Shown: positions 46,506 through 56,006, numbered from the stretch's first letter. The stretch is DNA of 64,000 nucleotides from Yeosuana marina (GCF_011762485.1 NZ_JAAKGI010000003.1:310001-374000); one strand, 5' to 3'. Translations and numbers: made by a program. Notes: generated by a model from the letters alone, not told the origin.

Positions 46506-47589
46506 GTTTCTTAAAAATGTAATAGGATGCCTTTTAGTTGTCCTATTTTTTGGATGTAAAAGCACTCAAGTAACTCATTATAAAAATTTAAAAGTTAAGT
46601 TTTTAAGCGAGTATATTTTACCAGACACCATTACTGTTGCTAATACACGCATTGGTGGTTTATCTGGAATCGATTTTTATAATGGCAGGTATTACTTGGT
46701 TTGTGATGATTCAAACAATCCAAGATTTTATGAAGCAACTATAAGTATTGATGGTTTTAAGATAGCCTCTATCAATGTTAATAAGGTTGTGGAAATAAAA
46801 GATCAATCAGATTTTTTAGATTTAGAGTCCATAAGATTTAATAAAGCATCAAACCAAGTACTTTTAACAAGTGAGGGGCATATCAAAAATCAAAAAGATC
46901 CGATGTTTTTTTCGGTTAATTTAGACGGAGAGTTAGAGACACGATTTAAAATTCCTGATGAATTTAAAGCTAACAGTCCCGAAAGACCAAGACATAATGC
47001 AACATTAGAAGCCCTCTGTCATAGTTTTGATGATAAAGGTTACTGGATAGGGATGGAATTGCCACTTATGGCAGATGGTTTAGAACCACAGTTAACCCCA
47101 ACAAAGTCTCCAGTGCGGATTACCTACATAGATTCCGAAACAGAAAAGCCTGAAAAACAATTTGCATATTTTTTAGATCCGATTGCTAAAAAACCTTTAG
47201 GAAATTTTTCAGTTAACGGACTTACAGATATGCTAGAATATGATTCTAATATATTTTTAACTATTGAACGTAGCTATTCTAGCGGACTAGGAAATCAAGG
47301 AAACACCATAAAACTTTTTAAAGTTGATGCTTCAAAAGCAACTAATACATTGAATATAAACGCTCTAAGTAATGCCGATTATGTATCAGCTAAGAAAGAA
47401 TTGTTGTTTAATTTTGAAGATGTAAGAAGCCAATTAACAAATCAAAGTGTTGATAATATTGAAGGCATTACATTTGGACCGCGGTTGCCAAACGGACATC
47501 AATCATTACTATTGGTTTCAGACAATAATTTTAATTCAATGGGAAAGCAATTAAATCAGTTTATTTTGCTTGAACTTATTGATGACTAA
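46498..47589 (+). CDS. Esterase-like/phytase-like beta-propeller lipoprotein
   Basis: A 363-residue lipoprotein (signal IGCLLVVLFFGC) of the esterase-like activity of phytase family (PF13449-type). Matching segments are GGLSGIDFYNGRYYLVCDDSN, DLESIRFNKASNQVLLTSEGH, RHNATLEALCHSFDDKGYWIGMELP and NIEGITFGPRLPNGHQSLLLVSDNNF. These members are probably periplasmic or outer-membrane bound. The actual substrate, phosphate ester or other, is unknown. The ATG at 46498 overlaps the end of the carbonic anhydrase-like gene by 8 bp; an upstream in-frame ATG (46486) would only lengthen the signal by four residues. Confidence 0.85.
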   Translation: MNRFLKNVIGCLLVVLFFGCKSTQVTHYKNLKVKFLSEYILPDTITVANTRIGGLSGIDFYNGRYYLVCDDSNNPRFYEATISIDGFKIASINVNKVVEIKDQSDFLDLESIRFNKASNQVLLTSEGHIKNQKDPMFFSVNLDGELETRFKIPDEFKANSPERPRHNATLEALCHSFDDKGYWIGMELPLMADGLEPQLTPTKSPVRITYIDSETEKPEKQFAYFLDPIAKKPLGNFSVNGLTDMLEYDSNIFLTIERSYSSGLGNQGNTIKLFKVDASKATNTLNINALSNADYVSAKKELLFNFEDVRSQLTNQSVDNIEGITFGPRLPNGHQSLLLVSDNNFNSMGKQLNQFILLELIDD

Positions 47590-47603
47590 GATGACGGTCG
47601 ATT

Positions 47604-48383
47604 TTAGAAATCTAAATAGTTAACATCAACATTATCGTTTAAAATACCTTTTAAAATTTTAGGATTTCCGTTAGTGTAAAATTGATTTTTTGAAGTTGTA
47701 TGCTGTAAATTCAGAAGATCATGCTTTTCTAAAACAGCTTTGGTTTGTCTTGCCACAGCCTCACCAGAATCAATTATTTTAATATGCTTAGGTAATAATT
47801 CTAGTAGCAAAGGCATTAAGTATGGATAATGCGTACAACCTAAAACCAAGTAATCTATATTAGCATCAAGCATGGGTTTTAAGTATGTTTTAAGAAGAGC
47901 ACGCATTTCTTTGGTATCGATTCTACCCATTTCAATCAACTCAACAAGGCCATCTCCAACCTGCTCAATCACTTTATGTCCATGCACATACAAACTACTC
48001 GTTGTATAAAATAACTCGCTTGTAAGGGTGCCTTTGGTGGCTAAAACACCAATAGCTTTGGTTTTAGAATTTAAAGCAGCCGGTTTTATAGCTGGTTCAA
48101 TACCTATAAATGGCACGTTATATGTTTTTCTAAGGAAACTAATGGCATTAGTAGTAGCTGTATTACAGGCCACAACAATGAGTTTACAGTCTTTTTCTAA
48201 TAGATACTCGGTGTTTTTAATACTTAAATTTATAATAGCATCTTTTCCTTTAGAGCCATAGGGAGCATTAATACTATCAGCTAAATATATAGTGTTTTCA
48301 AGAGGCAATAGGCTATGGATCTCTTTCCAGATGGAAGTGCCTCCAATGCCCGAATCAAAAATACCAATAGGTTTTGTATTCAT
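47604..48383 (-). CDS. murI: Glutamate racemase
   Basis: Makes D-glutamate for peptidoglycan from L-glutamate. The 259 residues carry both catalytic cysteine motifs: VVACNTATTNAI and LVLGCTHYPYL. The start region IGIFDSGIGGTSIWKEI and YLADSINAPYGSKG are typical. The ATG at 48383 is preferred; the frame extends to a TTG at 48392 in the upstream terminator. It is the last gene of the envelope cluster and has a terminator between it and ompH, so it may have its own promoter, not identified here. Confidence 0.96.
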   Translation of the reverse strand: MNTKPIGIFDSGIGGTSIWKEIHSLLPLENTIYLADSINAPYGSKGKDAIINLSIKNTEYLLEKDCKLIVVACNTATTNAISFLRKTYNVPFIGIEPAIKPAALNSKTKAIGVLATKGTLTSELFYTTSSLYVHGHKVIEQVGDGLVELIEMGRIDTKEMRALLKTYLKPMLDANIDYLVLGCTHYPYLMPLLLELLPKHIKIIDSGEAVARQTKAVLEKHDLLNLQHTTSKNQFYTNGNPKILKGILNDNVDVNYLDF

Positions 48384-48390
48384 AGTATAC

Positions 48391-48425
48391 AAAAATAAAA
48401 AAGCTGCCTTTTAAAAGACAGCTTT
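48391..48425 (-). terminator. Terminator after short ompH gene
   Basis: On the minus strand, AAAGCTGTC (from 48425) pairs with GGCAGCTTT (to 48400) around an 8-nt loop, with one G-T wobble, and is followed by a T-rich tail. It ends the ompH transcript before murI. Confidence 0.85.
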
Positions 48426-48452
48426 GTATAAATTAAATAACGTAAAATTATT

Positions 48453-48959
48453 TTAAATACCTAATTCTTTCTTAACATCATCAAGAAGATTTTTACCATC
48501 TGTTAAGATTACAACTCCTTGAGATGAATCTAAAACATAGTCAAAACCTTGTGCTCTACCAACTTTTAAAATAGCTGCTTTTGCTTTTTCAGTAATTGGT
48601 TTTAAAAGATCTACTTGTTTCTTTTGCATGTCTTGTTGCGCTGTGGCATTGTATTGACGAATGTTTTGCTCTTTTTCTTGAACTTCTTGAGATCTTTTAG
48701 CATTCTCTTCATCAGTTTTTGTAGGAGCTTCAGCTTCGTATTGTTTTACCAATTTTTGAAACTCTGTACTCATGTTTTGCAAATCTGCCTGGTATGTTTT
48801 ACCTAAGGTTTCTAATTGCGCTTGAGCTGCTTTATATTCTGGCATTGCAGAAATTAAGTCTTCTGTGTTTATATGAGCAACTTTACTTTGAGCTTGCGAA
48901 AAACTTATGGTTCCAAGGCATACTACGGTCGCTAATAAAAGGGTTTTTAATTGTTTCAT
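48453..48959 (-). CDS. OmpH/Skp-family periplasmic chaperone (short)
   Basis: A 168-residue chaperone that holds unfolded outer-membrane proteins before insertion by BamA. It has a signal peptide (TLLLATVVCLGTISFSQAQ) and the Skp core: a short strand segment (KVAHINTEDLISAMPEYKAAQAQLE), a long charged helical arm rich in Gln, Glu and Lys, and a C-terminal return (AILKVGRAQGFDYVLDSSQGVVILTDGKN). The length is normal for Skp. It is 24 bp downstream of a longer paralogue. Confidence 0.94.
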   Translation of the reverse strand: MKQLKTLLLATVVCLGTISFSQAQSKVAHINTEDLISAMPEYKAAQAQLETLGKTYQADLQNMSTEFQKLVKQYEAEAPTKTDEENAKRSQEVQEKEQNIRQYNATAQQDMQKKQVDLLKPITEKAKAAILKVGRAQGFDYVLDSSQGVVILTDGKNLLDDVKKELGI

Positions 48960-48983
48960 TTTTAAAATAGTATTAAGTGTTTA

Positions 48984-50009
48984 TTAATTGTTATTGTTTA
49001 TACTGTCTTTAGCTTTTTGACGTTCTTCTAATATTTTATTTTTTCTATCTTCTAATTCTTTTTTTCTTGCTTCTCTTTCTGCTAATTTTCTAAGTCTGTT
49101 CTCTTCTATTAATTGTTCTCTTGTTTTTGTTTGAGGATCTTTTGCTGCAGTTTCTGTGGTCTCTGCGTTTTCCATAGAATCTGTTTCGGTTTCCTCAGTT
49201 TTATTGACATTATTTCTAGCATCTATTTTTGCTTGTCTTGCTTTTGCTCTATCTTCTAATATTTTCTCATGTCTGGCATCCGCTTCTTTTTTAGCTGCTT
49301 CACGCGCATCTAAAATTTCTTGTCTTCTTTTTTCAATAGCGTTTTGTCGTTCTGTTTTTTTCTCTTCAAGTGCTTTTTCACGAGCCTCAAGTTCTTCGTT
49401 GATTTCTGGTATCAGTTCTTCTTCTTCTACAGCTTTTCTTTCAGCTTTTGATTGTACTTGATTTCGTTTGGATGCTCTTGTGATGCTTCTTAATATTTGC
49501 TCGCTTAAATCATACTGTTTAGCAGAGTATAACATAGTTGCATCTGAGGATTTATCAAATACAAAATCATATTTTCTGCTAGCTGCTAAATCTTGAACAG
49601 CAGCAAAAATTTGATCTTGAATAGGCTGCATTAACTGTTTTTTTTGAATCATTAAATCACCGTTAGGTCCAAACCGTTTTTGTTGATAATCTAAAATTTC
49701 TTTTTCTTCAAAAGCAATATCTTCTTCGCGTTCTTCAATAAGTTCTTTTGTTAAGAGCGGTTTTTCATTGCTTAAATCTTTTCTTTTCTGTTCAATCCCA
49801 GCTAACCTTTCTTCAATTTCATTTTTCCATTTTTGAACTTTATCATTCAACTGTGCCGTTGCTTCTTGATATTCAGGAACATTTTCCAAAATATATTCTG
49901 TATCAATATAGGCTATTCTTACACCTCGTTGTGCTTGTGCTGTTGAAGTACTCAACAAAACTATAACTGTCAATAAAAAAAGAACGTTTGTTTTTATGTG
50001 TCTATTCAT
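48984..50009 (-). CDS. OmpH/Skp-family protein with charged C-terminal extension
   Basis: A 341-residue OmpH-family protein, twice the usual length. After a signal peptide (VLFLLTVIVLLSTSTAQAQ) comes a Skp-like core at about 27-170 (RGVRIAYIDTEYILENVPEYQEA, then SRKYDFVFDKSSDATMLYS). Beyond it lies a stretch of about 170 residues, highly charged and probably coiled-coil (EELEAREKALEEKKTERQ, DRAKARQAKIDARN), ending KDSINNNN. The chosen ATG at 50009 starts a standard signal peptide; the frame runs 26 codons further upstream to 50087 with no signal-like sequence. It precedes the shorter ompH and follows bamA. Confidence 0.9.
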   Translation of the reverse strand: MNRHIKTNVLFLLTVIVLLSTSTAQAQRGVRIAYIDTEYILENVPEYQEATAQLNDKVQKWKNEIEERLAGIEQKRKDLSNEKPLLTKELIEEREEDIAFEEKEILDYQQKRFGPNGDLMIQKKQLMQPIQDQIFAAVQDLAASRKYDFVFDKSSDATMLYSAKQYDLSEQILRSITRASKRNQVQSKAERKAVEEEELIPEINEELEAREKALEEKKTERQNAIEKRRQEILDAREAAKKEADARHEKILEDRAKARQAKIDARNNVNKTEETETDSMENAETTETAAKDPQTKTREQLIEENRLRKLAEREARKKELEDRKNKILEERQKAKDSINNNN

Positions 50010-50258
50010 ATTTCTAATCAGTGCCACATGTAACTTGCAAATATGAGTTTCATCAAATTTGATAATCTTAAAATCTGCTCGTTTCATCTGTTATTATTTT
50101 TATAATTTATATGCTATAAATTCTAAAAACGACAGATGATTATTTTTAAATTCTGTCACTTTTTGAATTGCATTTTCAAAATTAACGAATTTTAATCTTA
50201 AAAATTTCAATTCTTGTTTCAAATCATTAAAGTATTATTAGAAAATATCGTGCCAAGA

Positions 50259-52859
50259 TTAAAATTGTTGACCAATAATGAAGTGAGTTTCCCATCCATG
50301 AGCTTGTGTTTCCGTTGATAACGGATCAAATCCGTAACCAAAATCAATTCCTAATAAACCAAATGCAGGCATGAAAATACGAATACCTAAACCAGCAGAC
50401 CGTTTAATATCGAATGGATTATAATCTCTAAAACTGTTATATGAATTACCACCTTCCATAAAGGTTAGTCCATAAATTTTAGCCGAGGCTTTTAATGTTA
50501 TTGGATAACGCAATTCTAATGAAAACTTGTTATAAATAGTTCCCCCATCTTGATCTGATAATGATTGGTTAGGATAGCCTCGTAAAGCAATAGCTTCTCT
50601 TCCATCTAAACTGTAAGTTCCTAAACCATCACCTCCAACAAAAAAGCGTTCAAAAGGAATAATACCTCTATTATTATTGTAAGCGCCTAAGAATCCAAAT
50701 TCAATACTTGGCTTTAAAACTAAATTTTTAACAACTTGTGTATACCAATCTCCTTTAAAGTTTACTTTGTAAAACTCTAACCATTTATAGCGTTCTTGAT
50801 CAATTTCCCCCATCACTTTATAGGCCTCTTGTCTGTCAAAATCAGACGTTGTAGGGTCACTATATATAGCTTCTTTGGCATCACGCTCGTCTTTCAAAGC
50901 TTTGTAATCTACATTATTGAAAAGTGAGTAAGGAATTGACATTTTTGCAGTCACACTAAAATTGGAACCACCAGTAGGGAATATAGGATCAACACGTGTG
51001 TTATTTCTGCTAAGCCCAATAGTGTATGATAGGTTTTTAGAGCTACCATTACCAAAAGTAAATAATCCTGTATTATAATTTTGTAAGTCGTAATGCTGAA
51101 AACTAACCGCTTGTGATAAAGTGAAATAGTCATCTGGTACGGATAAACGTTTTGCTAAACCAACCGTAATACCGGTTATATTGAAGCGTTTACTTTTATC
51201 AGCATTTCGGGTTTGATAATTATACAAAAATTGTTTTGTATGTGATAAAGAGGTTGAAAACTGTACAGGGCGTTTACCACCTAACCAAGGCTCTGAGAAC
51301 GAGAAGCTGTAGGTTTGATAAAATCGGCTAGCTTGTAAACGTAACGCTAATTTTTGGCCATCTCCCATAGGGATTGGTTTATAGGCTTCTTTTTTAAAGA
51401 TATCTTTTATTGAGAAATTATTAAACGATAGCCCAAGAGTCCCTATAAAACCACCACCACCGTAACCACCTTGTAATTCTATTTGACTCGATCCTGTTTC
51501 TTTAACAGAATATTCCATGTCAATCGTTCCTTCGTTTGGATTTGGGTTATTAAAGTTTGGTGATATTTCTTGAGCATCAAAGAAACCTAGCTGACCAAGC
51601 TCTCTTACTGTTCTAACAACATTTGCTTTACTGTATAATTGACCGGGACGTGTACGTATTTCTCTGTAAATAACGTGGTCATTGGTTTTATCATTTCCAA
51701 CTACAGAAACTTTATTGAAATAGGCTGGTTTGCCTTCAATAATTCTAATTTCCATATCAATAACATTATCATCTGCACTAACTTCAACAGGGTCTATTCT
51801 TGAAAATAAATATCCGTTATTTTGATACCAGTTGGTAATATCGTCTGCATCTGGTTTAGAATTGTCTGCAATACGCTTTTGAAGTAACACGCCATTATAA
51901 GTATCACCTTTTTTAATACGTAAAATTCTACTTAATAATTGATTTGAATAAACAGTATTACCTATAAAAGTAATATTACCAAAAGTATATTTTTCACCTT
52001 CATTTACTTTTATTTTTAACGAAATAGTTTTATCGTTATTTTCTATGATACTGTCGTAAATAATTCTTGCATCTCTGTAGCCATTTTCTTTATACTTGTC
52101 TGTAACACTAGCTAAGTCTTTTTGATAGGCTGAATCGATAAACTTAGAACGCTTTAGTATGCGTAAACGATTAATTTTTTTAGTATTTTTCATACTCTTT
52201 CTAAGCTTTTTATCGCTAAGAATAGTATTTCCTAAAAACTCAATATCTTTTATTTTTACTTTTTCACCTTTATCTATATTCAAAACCATATTGACTTTAG
52301 ATTTTTTTAAGGTGTCTTGCACTTCAATAGTATTAATATGTACTTTTGTGTTTAAATACCCTTCTTTTTTATATTTGGTAGTAAGAAAGTTTTTGGTTGT
52401 AGTGATGAGATTTTCTGTTACTTTGGTGCCCTTTGTAAGTTTATTGTCTTTTATAATGCTTTCTTTTTTGCCTTTTTTAACACCGTTAATTTTTACTTCG
52501 TTAAGCTCTGGTAAATCAGACAATTTTATTTGTAGATAGGCAACATTACGGTCTATTTTTGTAACATAAATTTCGATATCGCTAAATAATTTTGAATTCC
52601 AGAGTTTCTTAATAGCATTACTAATATCTTCACCAGGAATAGTTATTTCTTTTCCTTTGCTTAAACCAGAGTATGTTACTATTGTTTGATCACTAAAACT
52701 AGAATTACCAGAAACAGAAACATCTCCTAGAATATATTTTTCACCTTTATTATAAGTAACTTCTTGAGCTTGAATTGTAATACTGCTTATAATGATTAAA
52801 ACTGTTAAGCAGTGTTTAAAATATGTTTTCAATCGTAATGATTTATCTAATTTGTTCAC
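50259..52859 (-). CDS. bamA: Outer membrane protein assembly factor BamA
   Basis: Central barrel of the BAM machine that inserts outer-membrane proteins. The 866 residues have a signal peptide (KHCLTVLIIISSITIQAQ), five POTRA domains over about 35-450 (for example YILGDVSVSGNSSFSDQTIVTYSGL and KIKDIEFLGNTILSDKKL) and a C-terminal Omp85 barrel. The barrel has GGNSYNSFRDYNPFDIKRSAGLGIRIFMP and ends in HFIIGQQF. The chosen start is GTG at 52859, overlapping uppS by 17 bp, because it puts a normal signal peptide at the N-terminus; the frame stays open for 36 more codons into uppS. Gene order uppS-bamA-ompH-ompH is usual for the phylum. Confidence 0.95.
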   Translation of the reverse strand: MNKLDKSLRLKTYFKHCLTVLIIISSITIQAQEVTYNKGEKYILGDVSVSGNSSFSDQTIVTYSGLSKGKEITIPGEDISNAIKKLWNSKLFSDIEIYVTKIDRNVAYLQIKLSDLPELNEVKINGVKKGKKESIIKDNKLTKGTKVTENLITTTKNFLTTKYKKEGYLNTKVHINTIEVQDTLKKSKVNMVLNIDKGEKVKIKDIEFLGNTILSDKKLRKSMKNTKKINRLRILKRSKFIDSAYQKDLASVTDKYKENGYRDARIIYDSIIENNDKTISLKIKVNEGEKYTFGNITFIGNTVYSNQLLSRILRIKKGDTYNGVLLQKRIADNSKPDADDITNWYQNNGYLFSRIDPVEVSADDNVIDMEIRIIEGKPAYFNKVSVVGNDKTNDHVIYREIRTRPGQLYSKANVVRTVRELGQLGFFDAQEISPNFNNPNPNEGTIDMEYSVKETGSSQIELQGGYGGGGFIGTLGLSFNNFSIKDIFKKEAYKPIPMGDGQKLALRLQASRFYQTYSFSFSEPWLGGKRPVQFSTSLSHTKQFLYNYQTRNADKSKRFNITGITVGLAKRLSVPDDYFTLSQAVSFQHYDLQNYNTGLFTFGNGSSKNLSYTIGLSRNNTRVDPIFPTGGSNFSVTAKMSIPYSLFNNVDYKALKDERDAKEAIYSDPTTSDFDRQEAYKVMGEIDQERYKWLEFYKVNFKGDWYTQVVKNLVLKPSIEFGFLGAYNNNRGIIPFERFFVGGDGLGTYSLDGREAIALRGYPNQSLSDQDGGTIYNKFSLELRYPITLKASAKIYGLTFMEGGNSYNSFRDYNPFDIKRSAGLGIRIFMPAFGLLGIDFGYGFDPLSTETQAHGWETHFIIGQQF

Positions 52860-53583
52860 TTGTTTTCCCAAATCTTCGTTCTCTTTTTTGATATTCAATA
52901 ATAGCTTGGTATAAATCTTCTTTTGAAAAATCAGGCCAAAGGGTATTTGTAAAATACAATTCGGCATAAGCTATTTGCCAAAGTAAAAAATTACTTAAAC
53001 GTTGTTCACCACTGGTTCTTATAAGTAAATCTACGTCTGGTAAATTTTGCGTGTAAAGATGCTCATTAATAATTGATTCATCAATTTTTTCGGCCGAAAT
53101 TATATTATTTTTAACTTTAACAGATATTTCTTTAACGGTGTTTACCAATTCTTCCCTTGAACCATAACTCAATGCTACCGTTAAAGTCATTCTATTATTT
53201 AGCTTTGTTTTTTCCATAACCTCGGTAAGTTCTTTATAAACTTTTTTCGGAAGTGTATTTAGATTGCCTATGGTGCAAAGCTTAATATTATTATCAAGAA
53301 GGGTATTCATTTCTTTCCTTAACGAAGAAATTAAAAGTCTCATAAGTGTTTCGACTTCTAGTTTTGGTCTGTTCCAGTTTTCTGTTGAAAAGGCATAAAG
53401 CGTAAGATTTTCAACCCCAAGTTCTGCACATCCTTCAACAACTTGTCTCACTGCTTTTGCACCATTTTCATGTCCAAAAGCTCGAGCCATACTTCTAATT
53501 TTAGCCCAACGCCCATTGCCATCCATTATAATAGCAATGTGATTGGGTAATAGGTTTTCTTGTATGTTGTTTTTTAAGCTCAT
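52843..53583 (-). CDS. uppS: Isoprenyl transferase (undecaprenyl diphosphate synthase)
   Basis: Makes undecaprenyl diphosphate, the lipid carrier for cell-wall precursors. The 246 residues carry the cis-prenyltransferase marks: HIAIIMDGNGRWAK near the N-terminus, HENGAKAVRQVVEGC, TLYAFSTENWNRP, and the C-terminal PDVDLLIRTSGEQRLSNFLLWQ with FTNTLWPDF. The ATG at 53583 overlaps the stop of the DUF6089 gene in an ATGA junction and is preferred over an in-frame start further upstream. Translational coupling with both neighbours is likely. Confidence 0.96.
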   Translation of the reverse strand: MSLKNNIQENLLPNHIAIIMDGNGRWAKIRSMARAFGHENGAKAVRQVVEGCAELGVENLTLYAFSTENWNRPKLEVETLMRLLISSLRKEMNTLLDNNIKLCTIGNLNTLPKKVYKELTEVMEKTKLNNRMTLTVALSYGSREELVNTVKEISVKVKNNIISAEKIDESIINEHLYTQNLPDVDLLIRTSGEQRLSNFLLWQIAYAELYFTNTLWPDFSKEDLYQAIIEYQKRERRFGKTSEQIR

Positions 53584-54269
53584 TGATTTAAACAATAACA
53601 CGGATTTTGTCCGAATGTATATGTAAGGGTAATGCCTGAAAACATATACCAATCATTATTATTTTGATTACCGAATCTATAAGTTTGATGTGCCGCTTCT
53701 TTAGGGAAACTTCCATCAAGGTTATCTGTAAAAGTATAACGGGCTCCTACTTCTATGCCGAAAACAAAGCTATCTAAAAAATTGGCTTTAAAGCCTAAAG
53801 CCATTGGAATACCAAATGCCCAACTAGAGGTGTTTTCTGGAGTTTGTACAGTGTTTAAGAAATAATAATCATCGTGATGTGTGACGGTGATTCCTGTAAA
53901 TAAATAAGGGGTAGCTACTTTTTTACCCGTATGTAAATTAAAATCTGTAAAAGTAAATTCCATCCCGGCAGAAAGTTCTATGATTTTAGTTGAAAAATCA
54001 TAATCTCTTTGAATACGCCTTGGGTCGTCTGACTTAGAATCAAGTCCTTTTAAATCTGTAAAGATTGCTGATATTCTATAGGAGTGTCGTGGGCTTCTGT
54101 TCCATTTATAAATACCACCTATAGCTAGTTCGTTAGGAGCGATATAATTTGTGGCTCCAACGTCGCCTATAAAATTACTCCCTCCAATAAAAACTCCAAT
54201 TTCATTAATTTGAGAGTAGCTAGAATGAACACTTAAAATGCTTAATATAATTATGGTTAAATATCTCAT
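53580..54269 (-). CDS. DUF6089-type outer membrane beta-barrel protein
   Basis: A 229-residue protein with a signal peptide (LTIIILSILSVHSSYS) and a small outer-membrane barrel pattern: QINEIGVFIGGSNFIGDVG, repeated aromatic strands and a GITLTYTFGQNPC ending. It belongs to the DUF6089 group encoded before uppS and bamA in Bacteroidetes, with unknown function. It heads the envelope operon; a minus-strand -7 element lies 18 bp upstream. Its stop overlaps the uppS start. Confidence 0.85.
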   Translation of the reverse strand: MRYLTIIILSILSVHSSYSQINEIGVFIGGSNFIGDVGATNYIAPNELAIGGIYKWNRSPRHSYRISAIFTDLKGLDSKSDDPRRIQRDYDFSTKIIELSAGMEFTFTDFNLHTGKKVATPYLFTGITVTHHDDYYFLNTVQTPENTSSWAFGIPMALGFKANFLDSFVFGIEVGARYTFTDNLDGSFPKEAAHQTYRFGNQNNNDWYMFSGITLTYTFGQNPCYCLNQ

Positions 54270-54286
54270 AAAGATTTAAAAGTTTG

Positions 54287-54318
54287 CAAATATAACAAAT
54301 AAGATTTGGCGAATACAA
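54287..54318 (-). promoter_or_regulatory. Probable promoter of the envelope operon
   Basis: On the minus strand, TATATTTG (54294-54287) fits TAnnTTTG and TTG (54318-54316) lies 21 nt upstream, slightly wide. It sits just before DUF6089-uppS-bamA-ompH. The 100-bp gap to nadK holds no other clear element. Confidence 0.55.
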
Positions 54319-54369
54319 CTAGTAACTAATTGAATTAGTGTAAAAACAAAAAAACTTATGAATTATTGC

Positions 54370-55254
54370 CTAATTGCGTTTGTCTTCGCCCCAAAGTAGT
54401 TTTTTTCGAAGCGTTGTTAAGAAACTTTCATTTAATAAATCAACCATTTTAATTTTAAAAGGGGCCTTTTTTATAGTGATAAGAGTTCCGTTTTCTAAAG
54501 TGGCAATTCTGGAGTCTAAAGAAACCAAATGACTTTCTTCTCGCCCTGATACTTTTAATTGAATAACTGTTGAATCAGTAATTATTAAAGGTCGTGCACT
54601 TAAATTATGAGGTGCTATAGGAGTAATTACAAAACTATTGGTATCTGGTGTTATTACGGGACCGCCACAACTTAAGGAGTATCCTGTCGATCCGGTTGGT
54701 GTTGAAATAATAAGACCATCACTCCAGTAAGATGTTAGATATTCCCCGTTTAAATGAGTTTCAACGGTAATCATTGAGGTTGTGTTTTTTCTGCTAACGG
54801 CAATTTCGTTCATAGCAAAATTCATCGCCTCAATTTCTTCATTTTTTGAAGAAGTTTCTATTGATAATAAGCTTCGTTCTGAAATTCTATACTTTCCGTC
54901 TATAATATTTTGAAGCGCATTTTCAATGTCGCTAACTTGAATAGTTGCTAAAAACCCTAATCTTCCTGTGTTAATACCAATAATTGGGATATCTAAATCT
55001 TTAACAAAAGTAATAGCTCTTAAAATGGTTCCATCTCCACCAATACTTATTAGTAAATCAAAAGATTCATCTAGAGTGTCAAATTGTTTACTTTCCAGAT
55101 AATGTATTTTATTGGGGTCACTATCTTCAATAATTTCAAAAAAATGACTTTCAATATAAGCATTGATATCTTTTTTTTTGAGGTATCTAAAAAGTGTATC
55201 TACAGAAAACGTAGTGGTAGCATTATAAAACCTTCCAAAAACAGCAACTTTCAT
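54370..55254 (-). CDS. nadK: NAD kinase
   Basis: Phosphorylates NAD to NADP. The 294 residues have the family motif ISIGGDGTILRA, then PIIGINTGRLGFLA, the conserved NEIAVSR region and the SDGLIISTPTGSTGYSLSCGGPV glycine-rich loop, with ITPIAPHNLSARPLII near the end. The length is normal. The start lies 3 bp after the stop of the CBS-domain gene, so the two are probably co-transcribed. Confidence 0.96.
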   Translation of the reverse strand: MKVAVFGRFYNATTTFSVDTLFRYLKKKDINAYIESHFFEIIEDSDPNKIHYLESKQFDTLDESFDLLISIGGDGTILRAITFVKDLDIPIIGINTGRLGFLATIQVSDIENALQNIIDGKYRISERSLLSIETSSKNEEIEAMNFAMNEIAVSRKNTTSMITVETHLNGEYLTSYWSDGLIISTPTGSTGYSLSCGGPVITPDTNSFVITPIAPHNLSARPLIITDSTVIQLKVSGREESHLVSLDSRIATLENGTLITIKKAPFKIKMVDLLNESFLTTLRKKLLWGEDKRN

Positions 55255-55257
55255 AAT

Positions 55258-55917
55258 CTACATGTTTAGATATTTATTCAAATAATCAGATCGATCTTTA
55301 AGGCTTTCAAGATAACTATCTTCTTCATGTCCAGATATGATATTATAACTATAACGCCTAAATGTTTGTATAATATCGTTTAGGCCAGTATTTCCAATTT
55401 TTAAAGTTACTTCTACAAGGTCTGTACTCATATTTGATACAAAAGCCCCAAGTAACTTTCCATCATTAGATTCCACAATCTGGCTAATTTCACTGAATGA
55501 ATAATCGTTAATTCCTTTTTCAACAACTAAGACACCACCAGCTTCAGAAAAGAAAGGAGTGTCATTAAACAACCCAATGATGTCTTTAAGTTCATAATAT
55601 CCTAAATAGTCATTTTTATCATTTAAAATGGGCATTACATTCGTTGAGTTTTTAGCAAAAGCCTCTAAAACATCCAGCCACATGGTGCTCTCTCTTACAA
55701 AAAAGGGTTCGATAGAATATTTGTATTCACTTAATGGTTTATCACTATCAAAACAGTGTACATCGGTTTCAGAAAAAGAACCTATAAAGATACCATTTTC
55801 GTCTTTTACAGGAATGTGAGAAAACGTTAATTGATTAAAAAGCAGCATTAAGTCAGTAACTTTACTGTTGCTTTTTATAGGTTTTATATCATTTAAAATG
55901 TATAATGCAAGATCCAT
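55258..55917 (-). CDS. CBS-domain protein
   Basis: A 219-residue cytoplasmic protein with two CBS motifs, roughly residues 5-65 (IKSNSKVTDLMLLFNQLTFSHIPVKDENGIFIGSF) and 70-130 (STMWLDVLEAFAKNSTNVMPILNDKNDYLGYYELKDI). An ACT-like or regulatory tail follows (about 140-205). CBS pairs commonly bind adenine nucleotides. Its position just before nadK makes nucleotide sensing plausible, but this is inference. It diverges from pdxJ. Confidence 0.85.
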   Translation of the reverse strand: MDLALYILNDIKPIKSNSKVTDLMLLFNQLTFSHIPVKDENGIFIGSFSETDVHCFDSDKPLSEYKYSIEPFFVRESTMWLDVLEAFAKNSTNVMPILNDKNDYLGYYELKDIIGLFNDTPFFSEAGGVLVVEKGINDYSFSEISQIVESNDGKLLGAFVSNMSTDLVEVTLKIGNTGLNDIIQTFRRYSYNIISGHEEDSYLESLKDRSDYLNKYLNM

Positions 55918-55980
55918 TGTTGTGATTTATATGTTAACAAAATTAATCAAAAAAAAAGGACATATGCCTGTTCTACTTTG

Positions 55981-55988
55981 TATTTTTG
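55981..55988 (+). promoter_or_regulatory. -7 element of pdxJ promoter
   Basis: TATTTTTG matches TAnnTTTG and lies 18 bp before the pdxJ ATG at 56007. No TTG occurs at standard spacing. Because of this element the in-frame codons upstream of 56007 are unlikely to be translated. Confidence 0.55.
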
Positions 55989-56006
55989 CGAATTAAAAAG
56001 GTATTA

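Noticed and set aside
53584..53652. N-terminal extension of uppS to an upstream in-frame start
   Set aside because: The extension lies inside the DUF6089 gene, and the ATG at 53583 gives the normal UppS length and an ATGA junction.
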